Origin: Leifsonia sp. TF02-11 | GTDB taxonomy: Bacteria > Actinomycetota > Actinomycetes > Actinomycetales > Microbacteriaceae | Reading direction: 5' to 3' | Assembly: GCF_017565305.1 (NCBI RefSeq) | Contig: NZ_JAGEKP010000008.1 | Coordinates: forward strand, 248,001-312,000 | DNA length: 64,000 bases | Shown: in pieces, positions 8,005-17,476 of the stretch | Layout of the letters: the number at the start of each line of letters is the position of its first letter | How positions within the stretch are numbered: the stretch's first letter is position 1 | Program-made: the position numbers and the translations under genes | The notes under the pieces: generated by a model | Told to the model about the DNA's origin: nothing | Databases searched by the model: none | The model's input: only the letters and a program-made list of their open reading frames with translations

Positions 8005-10149
8005 CTACTCGCCCGTCGGGTGCGCTCCCACGACGTCGAGCAGCCACGCCAGCGAGAAGGCGCGCTCGCGCCACGCCGCGTAGCGTCCGGAGACCCCGCC
8101 GTGCCCGGCCGCCATCTCGGTCTTGAGCAGCGCGTCCGCGCCCACCTCCCGCAGCTTCGCGACCCACTTTGCCGGCTCCACGTACAGCACGCGCGTGTCG
8201 TTGAGGCTGGTCACGGCGAGGATGCGCGGATATGCGGTGTGGTGGACGTTCTCGACCGGCGCGTACGACTTCATGTAGTAGTAGACGTCCTCGTCGTGGA
8301 GCGGGTCTCCCCACTCGTCCCACTCGATCACCGTCAGCGGGAGCGACGGGTCGAGGATCGTCGTCAGCGGGTCGACGAACGGCACCTCGGCGAGCACGCC
8401 CGCGAAGAGCCGCGGCGCCAGGTTGGCGACCGCGCCCATCAGGAGACCGCCCGCGCTTCCGCCCTGTGCGGCCAGTTGCGAGGGCGTCGTCCAGCCCTGA
8501 TCGACGAGGTGAGTGGCCGCCGCGACGAAGTCGGTGAACGTGTTCTTCTTGTGCAGCTTCTTGCCGTGCTCGTACCAGAGCCTCCCGAGCTCGCCGCCGC
8601 CGCGCACGTGCGCGATCGCGAACACGACACCGCGGTCGAGAAGGCTGAGCCGGGGGATGCCGAACGACGGGTCCATGCTCGCCTCGTACGAGCCGTAGCC
8701 GTAGAGGACGAGCGGCGCCGGTTCCCCCGGGGTCACGAGGTCGTTGCGGTAGACGAGCGAGATCGGGATGCGGGTGCCGTCGGCGGCAGTGGCCCACTCC
8801 CTGCGCTGCTCGAACAGCTCCGGTTCGAACTCGCCGAGCACCGGCTGCTGCTTTCGCAGCGTTAGCTCGCGGGTGCGCACGTCGTAGTCGTAGACGCTCG
8901 ACGGCGTGACGAAGCTGCCGTAGCCGAGCCGCAGGAACGGCTGGGTCCACTCCGGGTTGCCGCCGGCTCCGACAGTGAAGAGCTCCTCGTCGAAGTGCAG
9001 CTCGTGGAGGGTGTCGTCGGACTCGGCGCCGTCTTCGCCCTTCTGAGGCAGGCACGCGACCGCGAGCCGGGTCATCCCCTCGCGACGGTACTCGAGCGCG
9101 ACGAAGTCGCGGAACGCGTCGACGCCCTCGATGCGCACCGCCGGGTTGTGGGCGAGCAGGATGCGCCGTGGGCCCTGCGGGTCGTCGGCGGCGACGCTCA
9201 CCAGCTCGAAGTTGACGGCGTTCTCGTTGTGCACGATGAGCAGGCGGTCTCGGCCTCCCGCGATGGCGTGCTCCACGTCGTACTCGACGCCCTCTTTGCG
9301 CGGCCAGACGACGGTGAACTCGCCCGTCGGATCGCTCGCGTCGAGCAGCCAGCTCTCGCTGGTGATGTTGGAACCCACCTCGACGATCAGGAACCGGCGG
9401 CTACGCGTGAGGCCGGCGCCGACCCAGTACCGCTCATCGGGCTCGTGGAAGACCTGGGCGTCGGGCTCGCCGTCCGGACCCTGACCCACACGGTGCCGCC
9501 AGACGGTGTCGGGCCGCCAGGCGTCGTCGACCGTCGTGTAGAAGATGTACTCGCCGCTGGGGTCGAAGAACGCGCCGGCCCCGGTGCCGGTGATCTCATC
9601 GGCGAAGGCGGCTCCGTCGTCGGCGAGCGATCGCACCCGGATCGTGTACCGCTCATCACCCTCGGTGTCCACAGCGTAGAGGAGCCGGCTGCCGTCGGCG
9701 CTGACGTCGAAGCTGCCGAGGGCGTAGAAGTCGTGCCCTTCGGCCTCCGCGTTGTCGTCGAGCAGGATCTGCTCGCCCGGGAGGCCGTGCTGCTGCGCCG
9801 CCTCGTCGAGCGCGGGCGGATCCCAGTCGTCCGGTCCGTCGATCGCTGCGCGGCAGTGGATGCCGTACTGCCGGCCCTCGACCGTGCGCGTGTAGTACCA
9901 CCAGTCGCCCTCGCGGGTGGGGACGCTCAGGTCGGTCTCGCGGGTGCGGTTCTTGATCTCTTCGAAGATCTGCTCGCGCAGCACGCCGAGCGCCTCGGTG
10001 CGCGCGTTCGTGTACGCGTTCTCCTCGTGGAGGTGCGCGATGACCGCCGGATCATCCTTGTCGCGCAGCCACTCGTAGTCGTCGATGACGACGTCGCCGT
10101 GGTGGCTGCGCTCTGTCGGTTTCTTTGCGGTGGTCGGCGGCGTGAGCAT
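8005..10149 (-). CDS. ptrB: S9 family peptidase, oligopeptidase B type
   Basis: 714 residues: an N-terminal seven-bladed beta-propeller (about 70-430) and a C-terminal alpha/beta-hydrolase domain. The serine nucleophile is in GGSAGGLLMG, the Asp region in SLNDTRV and the catalytic His in AAGHGGVSGR. The propeller start (RSHHGDVVIDDYEWLRDKDDP) is typical of cytosolic protease II, which cleaves short peptides after Arg/Lys. TAGCCT (10156-10161) lies six bases before the ATG, consistent with a leaderless transcript. No signal peptide. Confidence 0.93.
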   Translation of the reverse strand: MLTPPTTAKKPTERSHHGDVVIDDYEWLRDKDDPAVIAHLHEENAYTNARTEALGVLREQIFEEIKNRTRETDLSVPTREGDWWYYTRTVEGRQYGIHCRAAIDGPDDWDPPALDEAAQQHGLPGEQILLDDNAEAEGHDFYALGSFDVSADGSRLLYAVDTEGDERYTIRVRSLADDGAAFADEITGTGAGAFFDPSGEYIFYTTVDDAWRPDTVWRHRVGQGPDGEPDAQVFHEPDERYWVGAGLTRSRRFLIVEVGSNITSESWLLDASDPTGEFTVVWPRKEGVEYDVEHAIAGGRDRLLIVHNENAVNFELVSVAADDPQGPRRILLAHNPAVRIEGVDAFRDFVALEYRREGMTRLAVACLPQKGEDGAESDDTLHELHFDEELFTVGAGGNPEWTQPFLRLGYGSFVTPSSVYDYDVRTRELTLRKQQPVLGEFEPELFEQRREWATAADGTRIPISLVYRNDLVTPGEPAPLVLYGYGSYEASMDPSFGIPRLSLLDRGVVFAIAHVRGGGELGRLWYEHGKKLHKKNTFTDFVAAATHLVDQGWTTPSQLAAQGGSAGGLLMGAVANLAPRLFAGVLAEVPFVDPLTTILDPSLPLTVIEWDEWGDPLHDEDVYYYMKSYAPVENVHHTAYPRILAVTSLNDTRVLYVEPAKWVAKLREVGADALLKTEMAAGHGGVSGRYAAWRERAFSLAWLLDVVGAHPTGE

Positions 10150-10326
10150 GGCTTCAGGCTATCGAACGGCGCCGACGTGGGGAGGCCGGACTCAGGGGAG
10201 GCCGGGCTGGCGGCGTCGGCGTCGAGCCGGCGCGCGAGTCCGCCCGCGCGGGCGCCCGCGCGGGCTGCTCGGCGACCGAGCGTCGCGCCGACGCTGCCGG
10301 TTGCGGCGCGCGAGTAGGGTGGGCGG

Positions 10327-12036
10327 GTGAGTGAGACGTGGTGGAAGTCCGCAGTCGTGTACCAGATCTATCCGCGGAGCTTCGCGGACAGCGACGGCGA
10401 CGGCATCGGCGACCTCCGCGGCATCATCGACCACCTCGACCACCTGAAGGAGCTGGGCGTCGACGTCGTCTGGCTCTCGCCGATCTACGCCTCGCCGCAC
10501 GATGACAACGGCTACGACATCAGCGACTACCGTGCGATCGACCCGCTGTTCGGCACGTTCGACGACTTCGACGAGCTGCTCGCCGGCCTGCATGCGCGCG
10601 GCATCAAGCTCGTGATGGACCTCGTCGTCAACCACACCTCGGACGAGCACCCGTGGTTCGTCGAGTCCGCCTCCTCGCTCGACAACCCCAAGCGCGACTG
10701 GTACTGGTGGCGGCCGGCCCGCGACGTCCACCGGCCCGGCGAGCACGGTGCGGAGCCGAACAACTGGGGGTCGTTCTTCTCCGGCCCGGCCTGGCAGCTC
10801 GACCCGGCGACCGGCCAGTACTACCTGCACCTCTTCTCGCGCAAGCAGCCGGACCTCAACTGGGAGAATCCGGAGGTCCGCGACGCTGTCTACGACATGA
10901 TGAACTGGTGGCTCGACCGCGGTGTCGACGGCTTCCGGATGGACGTCATCAACTTCATCTCCAAGGTGGTCGACCTGCCCGACGGCGAGGTGCCCGCCGG
11001 CAAGCTCTTCGGCGAGGGCTACCCGTACTTCGGCCAGGGTCCGCGCATCCACGAGTTCCTGCACGAGATGCACGAGCGCGTGTTCGCGGGCCGCGCCGAC
11101 CGCACGCTCACCGTCGGCGAGATGCCCGGAGTCTCCGTGGAGCAGGCGCGCCTGTTCACCGACCCCGCGCGCGCGGAGCTCGACATGGTCTTCCAGTTCG
11201 AGCATGTCGACCTCGACCACGGTCCGGGAGGCAAGTGGGACCACCGGCCGGCGAGCGTCCTCGACCTCAAGCGCAACCTGACGATGTGGCAGGAAGGCCT
11301 GGCCGACGTCGGCTGGAACAGCCTCTACTGGAACAACCACGACCAGCCCCGTGTGGTCAGCCGGTTCGGCGACGACCGCCCGGAGCACCGTGTCGCCTCC
11401 GCCAAGGCGCTCGGAACGGTCCTGCACCTCATGCGCGGCACGCCGTACGTGTACCAGGGCGAGGAGCTCGGCATGGCGAACGTGCCGTTCGACTCGATCG
11501 ACGACTTCCGCGACATCGAGACGCTCAACCACTACGCGGAGGCCGTCGACATCCAGGGCGAGGACGCCGCTGACGTGCTGGCCGCGCTGCGGCGGACGAG
11601 TCGGGACAATGCCCGGACGCCGATGCAGTGGTCGGACGCCCCGGCCGCCGGCTTCACGACGGGAACTCCGTGGATCGCCGCCAATCCCGACTATGTCCGG
11701 GTCAACGCCGCTGCGGAGATCGCCGATCCGGACTCCGTGTTCTCCCACTATCGCCGCCTGATCGACCTTCGGCACCGCTCGTCGGTCGTGGCAGACGGCG
11801 ACTTCGCCGCGGTGCTGGAGGATCACCCCCAGATCTTCGGCTACCGCCGGGCGGCCGGCGGTCGGCAGCTTCTGGTGATCGCCAATCTGACGGGTGAGGT
11901 CGCGCACTACGACACCGCGGAGCTCGACACATGGCGCGACGCCGCCTTCGTTCTGGGAAACCTGGCGGATTCGTCCAGCCGTGGTGTGAGCGGGACGCTC
12001 GAGCCGTGGGAGGCCGTGGTCTTCGAACTCGGCTGA
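10327..12036 (+). CDS. GH13 alpha-glucosidase / oligo-1,6-glucosidase
   Basis: 569 residues from GTG. The family GH13 barrel begins at once (WWKSAVVYQIYPRSFADSDGDG). Catalytic residues are visible: nucleophile Asp206 in GVDGFRMDVI, acid/base Glu265 in TVGEMPG and the stabilising Asp339 in NNHDQPR. It should hydrolyse alpha-1,4/1,6-linked glucosides in the cytoplasm (no signal peptide). TAGGGT at 10315-10320 is followed by six bases and the GTG, so the message is probably leaderless. No sugar transporter or LacI regulator is adjacent, so its physiological substrate is open. Confidence 0.93.
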   Translation: MSETWWKSAVVYQIYPRSFADSDGDGIGDLRGIIDHLDHLKELGVDVVWLSPIYASPHDDNGYDISDYRAIDPLFGTFDDFDELLAGLHARGIKLVMDLVVNHTSDEHPWFVESASSLDNPKRDWYWWRPARDVHRPGEHGAEPNNWGSFFSGPAWQLDPATGQYYLHLFSRKQPDLNWENPEVRDAVYDMMNWWLDRGVDGFRMDVINFISKVVDLPDGEVPAGKLFGEGYPYFGQGPRIHEFLHEMHERVFAGRADRTLTVGEMPGVSVEQARLFTDPARAELDMVFQFEHVDLDHGPGGKWDHRPASVLDLKRNLTMWQEGLADVGWNSLYWNNHDQPRVVSRFGDDRPEHRVASAKALGTVLHLMRGTPYVYQGEELGMANVPFDSIDDFRDIETLNHYAEAVDIQGEDAADVLAALRRTSRDNARTPMQWSDAPAAGFTTGTPWIAANPDYVRVNAAAEIADPDSVFSHYRRLIDLRHRSSVVADGDFAAVLEDHPQIFGYRRAAGGRQLLVIANLTGEVAHYDTAELDTWRDAAFVLGNLADSSSRGVSGTLEPWEAVVFELG

Positions 12037-12113
12037 GCTCCGGGGTTGCGCCGTCCGCGCCGCCGGGTGTGTGATGGCGGCGGACGGGTGGCGATGACGG
12101 ACCGGGAGGCGCC

Positions 12114-12572
12114 ATGGGCAACTACGTCGCGCGGGCCGAGGTGGACGTGAGCGCGCCGCGCCGAGACGTCTGGACCGTGCTCACCTCGAGTGGCGCGCAC
12201 CCCGAGATCCTGATGGGCGCGGAGGTCGTCTCCGACTGGAAGCTCGGTTCGCGCATCGTCTGGCGCGGGGAGTGGAAGGGCGCGGCGTTCGAGGATCACG
12301 GCCGAGTGATCGAACTCGACGACCGTGAGGAGCCCTGGCGGATCGTGCTCACGCACTTCAGCCCGCTGAGCGGCCAGCCGGACCTGCCGGAGAACTACCA
12401 CACCCTCCACTTCGAACTGGAGGAGACGCCGGGAGGAACGCACGTCACCCTGGACCAGGACAACAACCCCACGGTGGAGGCCGCGCAGCACTCCCAGCGG
12501 AACTGGGAGACGATGCTGCAGGGTGTCAAAGCGGTAGCGGAGCGCGCAGCGTCACAGCGCTCGACCACCTGA
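12114..12572 (+). CDS. SRPBCC-domain protein (START/AHSA1-like)
   Basis: 152 residues. The N-terminal strand NYVARAEVDVSAPRRDVWTVLTS and the later pattern of GSRIVWRGEW and LHFELEETPGGTHVTLDQD are typical of the helix-grip SRPBCC fold, which binds hydrophobic ligands in a deep cavity. GGGAGGCGCC precedes the ATG. Ligand unknown. Convergent with the penicillin-binding protein gene, only 20 bases apart. Confidence 0.8.
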   Translation: MGNYVARAEVDVSAPRRDVWTVLTSSGAHPEILMGAEVVSDWKLGSRIVWRGEWKGAAFEDHGRVIELDDREEPWRIVLTHFSPLSGQPDLPENYHTLHFELEETPGGTHVTLDQDNNPTVEAAQHSQRNWETMLQGVKAVAERAASQRSTT

Positions 12573-12592
12573 GCGGGTCGCCGCCGCCACGA

Positions 12593-14905
12593 TCAGGGCT
12601 TCCTGCCCGGCGGGTTCGGGCCCTGGTTGCCTCCGCCTGGGTTGCCGCCGCCCTGGTTGCCGCCTTGTCCGGCGCCCGGCTGACCTGGTTGCCCCGGCGT
12701 TGCCGGCGTGGTCGGCTTCGGCGCAGGGGGTGCGTTCAGGTATTTGGCCGGCGGCGTGGGGAACGCCGATCCTCCGTAGGCGGCGTCGAGCGCGGTCTGG
12801 ATGCGTTTGACGATCGAGAACTTCACGTTTCCGCCGCCGATGCTCTGGAAGGTCTGGCTGCGGAGTGCCACCTGGCCGGCGACGTTCCCGACCCAGGTGG
12901 CCTGAGCGATCTTGGTGGTGGAGGTGACCAGCCAGTTCTCGACGGAGTTGTCGGTCGTTCCGGTCTTGCCGAAGATCGGGACGCCGTCTCCGGGGTTGGC
13001 CGAGGCCGCCGTGCCGCCTCCGCGAAGCACGCCCTGCAGGGCGTAGATCGCAGCGGCCGCGATCCCTGGATCGATCGGAGTGGTCGAGCACTGTGACTTG
13101 GGCACGGCGTGCTCTGTGCCGTCCGCGTCCAGGATCTTGTCGATCGCCACCGGGCTGCAGGCCTTGCCGTTGTTGGCGATGCCGGCGTATGCGGTCGCCA
13201 TCGTGATCGGTGCGATGTAGTTGGTGCCGAGGACGGACGACGGGTTCGCGCGGAACGGGTTCGTCTCCTCGTCAGCGCCGTGGACCAGCAGATCCTGCGC
13301 GCGCTCCTTGATGCCGCAGAGGTCGAGCTTGGTCGCCATCATGGCGAAGATCGAGTTGATGGAGGCCGCGGTCGCGTTCATCACCGTGGTCGAGGTGACC
13401 GACTCGCCCTCGTCGTTGGCGACCGGCCAGGGCGAGCCGCCGATGTCGTTGCAGGGGTTGCTCTCGTGGAACGCGTTCTGCGGGAAGAGGTGCTGGGTCC
13501 CGTTCACCGATTCGTAGAGCGAATGGCCCTCCTGCAGCCATTCGAGCAGGTCGAATGCCTTGTAGGACGATCCGGTCTGGAATCCCTCGGACCCGCCGTC
13601 TTTGTAGTCGGTGTTGTAATTCACGGACGTACTGCCCGGGGCGGGCGTCGCCGTGTTGTCGTACGGCCTGTTCTGCACCATCGTGACGACGCGCCCGGTG
13701 CCGACCTCCACGGATACGTTGGAGGAGCCGAGGTCGAGCTTCGGGCTGGTCGGCGGGATGTACGCCGAGATCGCCTGCTGGGCCTGCTGCTGGAGGTCGA
13801 GGTTGAGGGTCGTGTAGATCTTCAGGCCGCCGCGGGTCAGGAAGCTCGACCGTTCGTCGTCGGTCTTGCCGAACGTCGGATCCTGTTCGATCGTGCGCTC
13901 GACGTAGTCGCAGAAGAACGCGGCGTTGTACTGCTGAGCCGTCATGCAGCCGTTCTGCATCGCGGTGATCTTGGGCTCGACCTTGGTGGCGACGGCGGCG
14001 TCGAGCTCCTCTTTGGTGATCTTGCCGTTGACGAGCATCCGGTTGAGCACGTAGTTGCGGCGCGCCAGCGTCTGGGCGTACCCGTTGGCCGCACCGTTGT
14101 CTTTGTTGTCCGGCTGGTCGATCCTCAGGTTGTCCGGGTTGTTGAGGATGGCGACGAGCGTCGCGGCCTGCGGGAGGCTGATGTCTTTCGCCGAGACCCC
14201 GAAGTAGTACTCCGCCGCCGACTGCACCCCGTAGACGCGGCCGCCGAACAGAGCGATGTTCAGGTAGCTCTGCAGGATGTCGTTCTTGGAGTACTCCTTC
14301 TCGAGGCCGATGGCGTAGCGCATCTCCTTGAGCTTGCGCACCGGGTCGACCTTGGTGGCGTCGTCGTAGCACGACTGGTAGGTCGCGTACTGCTTCTTCT
14401 GCACGGCCGCCGACGCGGTCGGGTCGGGCTGCTTGTTTTCGCACCGCTGCACGAGGATGTTCTTGACGTACTGCTGGGTGATGGAGGAGCCGCCCTGCAC
14501 AGACTTGTGCAGCGCGGTCAGCACCGCACCGCGCAGGGTGCCCGTGACGTCCACGCCGCCGTGCTCGTAGAAGCGCGGGTCCTCCGTGGCGATCGCGGCG
14601 TCTTTGAGGTTCTGGGAGATGGCGTCCCAGCCGACCTCGATCCGGTTCTGCGAATAGAAGGTGGCGATCGGCACGGGCTGGCCGTTGGAGGTGGCGAACA
14701 TCGTCGACGCCTGGGCCAACGGCTCGACCTTGATGTATTCCGGGAGTCCGTCGAAGACGTTGATGGTGGACTCTGCAGCCGATCCGGTGAGCGCGACGGC
14801 GGGTGTGACGGCTGCCGCGGCGAGGATTCCGGCGACCGCGCTCAGGGCCACGAATCCGATCAGCGCGGGCGCCCACTTCCATTTTCTGCGTCGCTCTGCC
14901 GTCAT
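12593..14905 (-). CDS. Class A penicillin-binding protein (bifunctional PBP1-like)
   Basis: 770 residues: short cytoplasmic N-terminus, one membrane anchor (about 13-38), a GT51 glycosyltransferase domain (ATEDPRFYEHGGVD, GGSSITQQYVKN) and a transpeptidase domain with SxxK in GSSYKAF, SxN in ASINSIF and KTG in FGKTGTTDN. The C-terminus is a Pro/Gly/Asn/Gln-rich low-complexity tail, probably exposed in the wall. It polymerises and cross-links peptidoglycan from lipid II. TATCAT (14913-14918) lies seven bases before the ATG, suggesting a leaderless mRNA. Confidence 0.95.
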   Translation of the reverse strand: MTAERRRKWKWAPALIGFVALSAVAGILAAAAVTPAVALTGSAAESTINVFDGLPEYIKVEPLAQASTMFATSNGQPVPIATFYSQNRIEVGWDAISQNLKDAAIATEDPRFYEHGGVDVTGTLRGAVLTALHKSVQGGSSITQQYVKNILVQRCENKQPDPTASAAVQKKQYATYQSCYDDATKVDPVRKLKEMRYAIGLEKEYSKNDILQSYLNIALFGGRVYGVQSAAEYYFGVSAKDISLPQAATLVAILNNPDNLRIDQPDNKDNGAANGYAQTLARRNYVLNRMLVNGKITKEELDAAVATKVEPKITAMQNGCMTAQQYNAAFFCDYVERTIEQDPTFGKTDDERSSFLTRGGLKIYTTLNLDLQQQAQQAISAYIPPTSPKLDLGSSNVSVEVGTGRVVTMVQNRPYDNTATPAPGSTSVNYNTDYKDGGSEGFQTGSSYKAFDLLEWLQEGHSLYESVNGTQHLFPQNAFHESNPCNDIGGSPWPVANDEGESVTSTTVMNATAASINSIFAMMATKLDLCGIKERAQDLLVHGADEETNPFRANPSSVLGTNYIAPITMATAYAGIANNGKACSPVAIDKILDADGTEHAVPKSQCSTTPIDPGIAAAAIYALQGVLRGGGTAASANPGDGVPIFGKTGTTDNSVENWLVTSTTKIAQATWVGNVAGQVALRSQTFQSIGGGNVKFSIVKRIQTALDAAYGGSAFPTPPAKYLNAPPAPKPTTPATPGQPGQPGAGQGGNQGGGNPGGGNQGPNPPGRKP

Positions 14906-15014
14906 GGCCGCAATGATACGCGGCCCCTCTTGCGCCTCCCCGTGGGGCCGCCCCGCTTGTGGAGAAACTCTTCAGGTTCGCTCACGTGGAGGACGGCTCG
15001 GCCGTGGGGGCCGG

Positions 15015-15482
15015 CTACTCGCCGCCGCGCAGCTTGTCGCAGAGGGCGGCCAGCGTCTCGAGCTCCTGCGCATCGAGGCGCGTGCCCACCCGCTCGGTGA
15101 TCGAGCGCATGTGGTCGACGGCGACCCGGCGGAACATCTCGAATCCCGTGTCGGTCAGCCGGATCACCGTTCCGCGCGCGTCGCTGGGCTCCGGGCACTT
15201 GGCGACCAGGCCGCGCGCGACGAGCCTGTCGATCAACCTGCTCACGCTCGGCTGGGTGAGCAGCACCTCTTTGTTGAGGTCGCGCAGTCGCAGCGACCGA
15301 TCGGGCCGCCGGGACAGGGTGAACAGCACGTCGTACTCGTTGAACGAGATGTCACGGGTGGGGAACTCGGCGGCCAGCGTTCTCATCACGGCGACCTGTG
15401 CGCGGAACAGGGACTCCCATGCCGTGACGGCGGTCGTCCTCACCCGCTTGGTCGGCTCTGCCGCTGCTGTGCCGGTGCTCAT
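15015..15482 (-). CDS. MarR family transcriptional regulator
   Basis: 155 residues, ATG preceded by GGAGGGG. The winged-helix core contains ISFNEYDVLFTLSRRPDRSLR, LNKEVLLTQPSVSRLIDRLVARGLV and the wing SDARGTVIRLTDTG, the MarR DNA-binding layout. It belongs to a dimeric family that usually represses nearby efflux or stress genes and releases DNA on ligand binding. Its neighbours (PBP gene downstream, phosphotransferase-fold gene upstream on the same strand) do not identify a target. Confidence 0.9.
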   Translation of the reverse strand: MSTGTAAAEPTKRVRTTAVTAWESLFRAQVAVMRTLAAEFPTRDISFNEYDVLFTLSRRPDRSLRLRDLNKEVLLTQPSVSRLIDRLVARGLVAKCPEPSDARGTVIRLTDTGFEMFRRVAVDHMRSITERVGTRLDAQELETLAALCDKLRGGE

Positions 15483-15623
15483 GACGACACCCCTCCGAAC
15501 GCTCGATCAGTCAATGCATTCGCATCTTCCCATCATGCGCCGACAGTGCCATCCGTGCCAGCACGGCATTCGCGCTCGAGCGAGGGGAGGGATGCGGAGA
15601 GATGCAGCAGCGTTCAAAAGATT

Positions 15624-15657
15624 GAGGGCCGGCCGCAGAGGCTAGCGGCCGGCCCTC
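15624..15657 (-). terminator. Hairpin terminator downstream of the phosphotransferase-fold gene
   Basis: Perfect 13-bp stem (GAGGGCCGGCCGC / GCGGCCGGCCCTC) with an 8-base loop. Read on the minus strand it is followed by AATCTTTTG, so it most likely ends the transcript of the gene at 15801-16619. Confidence 0.7.
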
Positions 15658-15733
15658 TCCCTTGCACCAAGAGTGTCCTGCAATCACATTCCGCGATGGC
15701 TGCCACAGCAAACAACCATTGCTCTTGAACTAT

Positions 15734-15773
15734 ATAACGAAGTGGTAACGGGTGCTAGTTATCAAGTCGTTAT
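15734..15773. repeat. AT-rich nested inverted repeat in a gene-free gap
   Basis: Within the gap 15483-15800 lies an AT-rich patch with outer arms ATAACGA / TCGTTAT and inner arms TAAC / GTTA, followed on the plus strand by TTTTT. It stands out against the GC-rich surroundings. It could be an operator or a plus-strand terminator-like hairpin. Besides this and the terminator at 15624 I see nothing else in the gap. Confidence 0.45.
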
Positions 15774-15800
15774 TTTTGCTGCGAATTCGCTATGTGTCGA

Positions 15801-16619
15801 TCATCGCGGCTCGTGACGGTCGACATCCGAAGCGAGCCACTGCTTCGTCCACCTGTAGTCGGAGAAGGCGCTCTCCTCGAGGCCGAGGTCGCGGAGCTGT
15901 CGCCATCGACCTCCGTCGCTCGATCGGCCACGGGTGCTCACCTTCCGGGCGAAAGCGAGCTGCGAACGCGTGATCGCGGCTGCGAGGTCGCGGGCGGGAA
16001 CGCCTGCGCCGGCTGCGAATGACGCGAGCCGGGCAGAGCGGTCGGGATGCCCTGTGAATCCTCGGAAGGACGCACGTTCATCGTCCATGGCCGGAACGGT
16101 GTGCCACGCCAAGAATCCCAGGTCGTAGGTGGGATGCTCCGGCTCGGCGAGTTCCCAATCGAGAACGCCCACGATGCTCTCACCTCCGTCGCTCCAGAGC
16201 AGATTCCACGGACCGAGATCGCCGTGTTGGACGATCTCTCCTGGCGCGGCGGGCTCACTTCGTCCTTGCCACCGCGCATCGGCGGGGATCCTGTACCTCC
16301 GTAGCGCGGCCTGCAACTCGCGAACGAGAGCCCCTAACGCATACGCACCCTCGAGCGACTGGATTGCGTGCAGCAGCGGCCAGCCCTGATCCCGACCCTG
16401 GAGATATGCGAGCCGCTCGCGGCCTTCGCTGTCGATGCCCAACGGTGCCGGCACCGTGGTGACGCCGTCGTCGACCAACGCGGCCAGGACCGACTGCACG
16501 GACGATGACCAGGGGCCGCCAGGTCGGAGGACGGTCGAGTCCTGCCTGGCGACCCGGCCGGCCTCGATACCAGCGCCGTCGAGCGGCTGGGAATGCGGTA
16601 TGGACGACTCATCGCTCAT
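15801..16619 (-). CDS. Aminoglycoside phosphotransferase (APH) family protein
   Basis: 272 residues. The Brenner-type kinase motif HGDLGPWNLL (catalytic Asp) and the Mg-binding DWE in VLDWELAEPEHPTYDLGFLA are intact. The N-terminal lobe is recognisable (AGRVARQDSTVLRPGGPWSSS). Family members phosphorylate aminoglycosides, choline, homoserine or other small alcohols; nothing here fixes the substrate, and an antibiotic-resistance role should not be assumed. AGGGACAGATC precedes the ATG. Confidence 0.82.
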   Translation of the reverse strand: MSDESSIPHSQPLDGAGIEAGRVARQDSTVLRPGGPWSSSVQSVLAALVDDGVTTVPAPLGIDSEGRERLAYLQGRDQGWPLLHAIQSLEGAYALGALVRELQAALRRYRIPADARWQGRSEPAAPGEIVQHGDLGPWNLLWSDGGESIVGVLDWELAEPEHPTYDLGFLAWHTVPAMDDERASFRGFTGHPDRSARLASFAAGAGVPARDLAAAITRSQLAFARKVSTRGRSSDGGRWRQLRDLGLEESAFSDYRWTKQWLASDVDRHEPR

Positions 16620-16712
16620 GATCTGTCCCTCGCTCCGACGTCAGAGACGCCCTGATTTCACGATGGTGAAGCGGGGCCGTGCGGCCGAGTGTACTACTCG
16701 GAGCCGGAGTGC

Positions 16713-16754
16713 TTGACGCATCACTCGACAACGAATACTCTGAACAAAGTATTC
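16713..16754 (+). promoter_or_regulatory. padR promoter with overlapping palindromic operator
   Basis: A -35 TTGACG (16713-16718), 17-base spacer and -10 TACTCT (16736-16741) precede the PadR gene. A perfect inverted repeat GAATACT-N8-AGTATTC (16733-16739 / 16748-16754) overlaps the -10 and the predicted transcription start. Its symmetry and position fit an autorepression site for the PadR protein encoded just downstream. The Shine-Dalgarno GGAGGTGAG follows directly. Confidence 0.7.
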
Positions 16755-16765
16755 GGAGGTGAGCA

Positions 16766-17446
16766 ATGGCGAAACGCGCGGTGTCGAACCCGTTGGCATT
16801 GGCCGTCCTGGCGTGCCTGTGGGAGAAGCCGATGTATCCGTACGAGATGACCACCACGATGCGCGAGCGCGGCAAGGAAGACAGCATCCGGCTCAACTTC
16901 GGCTCCCTCTACGCGGTCATCAAGTCGCTCGAGAAGCACGGCTTCATCCAGGTCGCGCAGACCGAGCGCGAGGGCAACCGCCCGGAGCGCGTCGTGTACG
17001 AGATCACCGAGGCCGGCCGCACGGAGGCCGACGAGTGGATGCGTGAGTTGATCGCGTTCCCGGTCAAGGAGTACCCGGCCATCGAGACCGGGCTGTCCCT
17101 TCTGCCTCTGCTCGCTCCGCAGGTCGCCGCCGACCTCCTCGAGCGCAGGCGCGACCTGCTCGACGCCGACCTCGCCGCGCGGCGCGAGGTCCACGAGCAG
17201 GCGCTCGCCTACCCGCTCCCGGAGCTGTTCATGATCGAGTCCGCGTATCGCGTCGCGATGATGGAGGCCGAGCGGGCCTTCGTCGCCGACCTGGCCGCCC
17301 GAATCCGCGACCGTTCGCTCGGCGGTATCGACTGGTGGGACCGGCTCTGGGAGCTCGTCGGCCAGGGGTACGACGTGGCTGAGATCCGGGAACGGATCTC
17401 GGCAGGCGAATTCGGACAGGAGGTGACCGAGTTGCTGGGCACGTAG
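16766..17446 (+). CDS. PadR family transcriptional regulator
   Basis: 226 residues. The N-terminal winged helix shows the PadR signature: LAVLACLWEKPMYPYEMTTT, IRLNFGSLYAVIKSLEKHGF and RVVYEITEAGR. A long C-terminal helical dimerisation domain (about 95-226) places it in the larger, Vir/PadR-s1 type. It precedes a DrrAB-like ABC exporter on the same strand, so it probably represses both itself, via the palindrome at 16733-16754, and that transporter. A hairpin at 17477 separates them. Confidence 0.92.
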   Translation: MAKRAVSNPLALAVLACLWEKPMYPYEMTTTMRERGKEDSIRLNFGSLYAVIKSLEKHGFIQVAQTEREGNRPERVVYEITEAGRTEADEWMRELIAFPVKEYPAIETGLSLLPLLAPQVAADLLERRRDLLDADLAARREVHEQALAYPLPELFMIESAYRVAMMEAERAFVADLAARIRDRSLGGIDWWDRLWELVGQGYDVAEIRERISAGEFGQEVTELLGT

Positions 17447-17476
17447 CCCGGCGTCCGAACGACACACACACAGAAC

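Noticed and set aside
15801-16619. Considered an aminoglycoside-resistance gene
   Set aside because: Only the general APH fold is supported; substrate residues cannot be judged and the family is broad.
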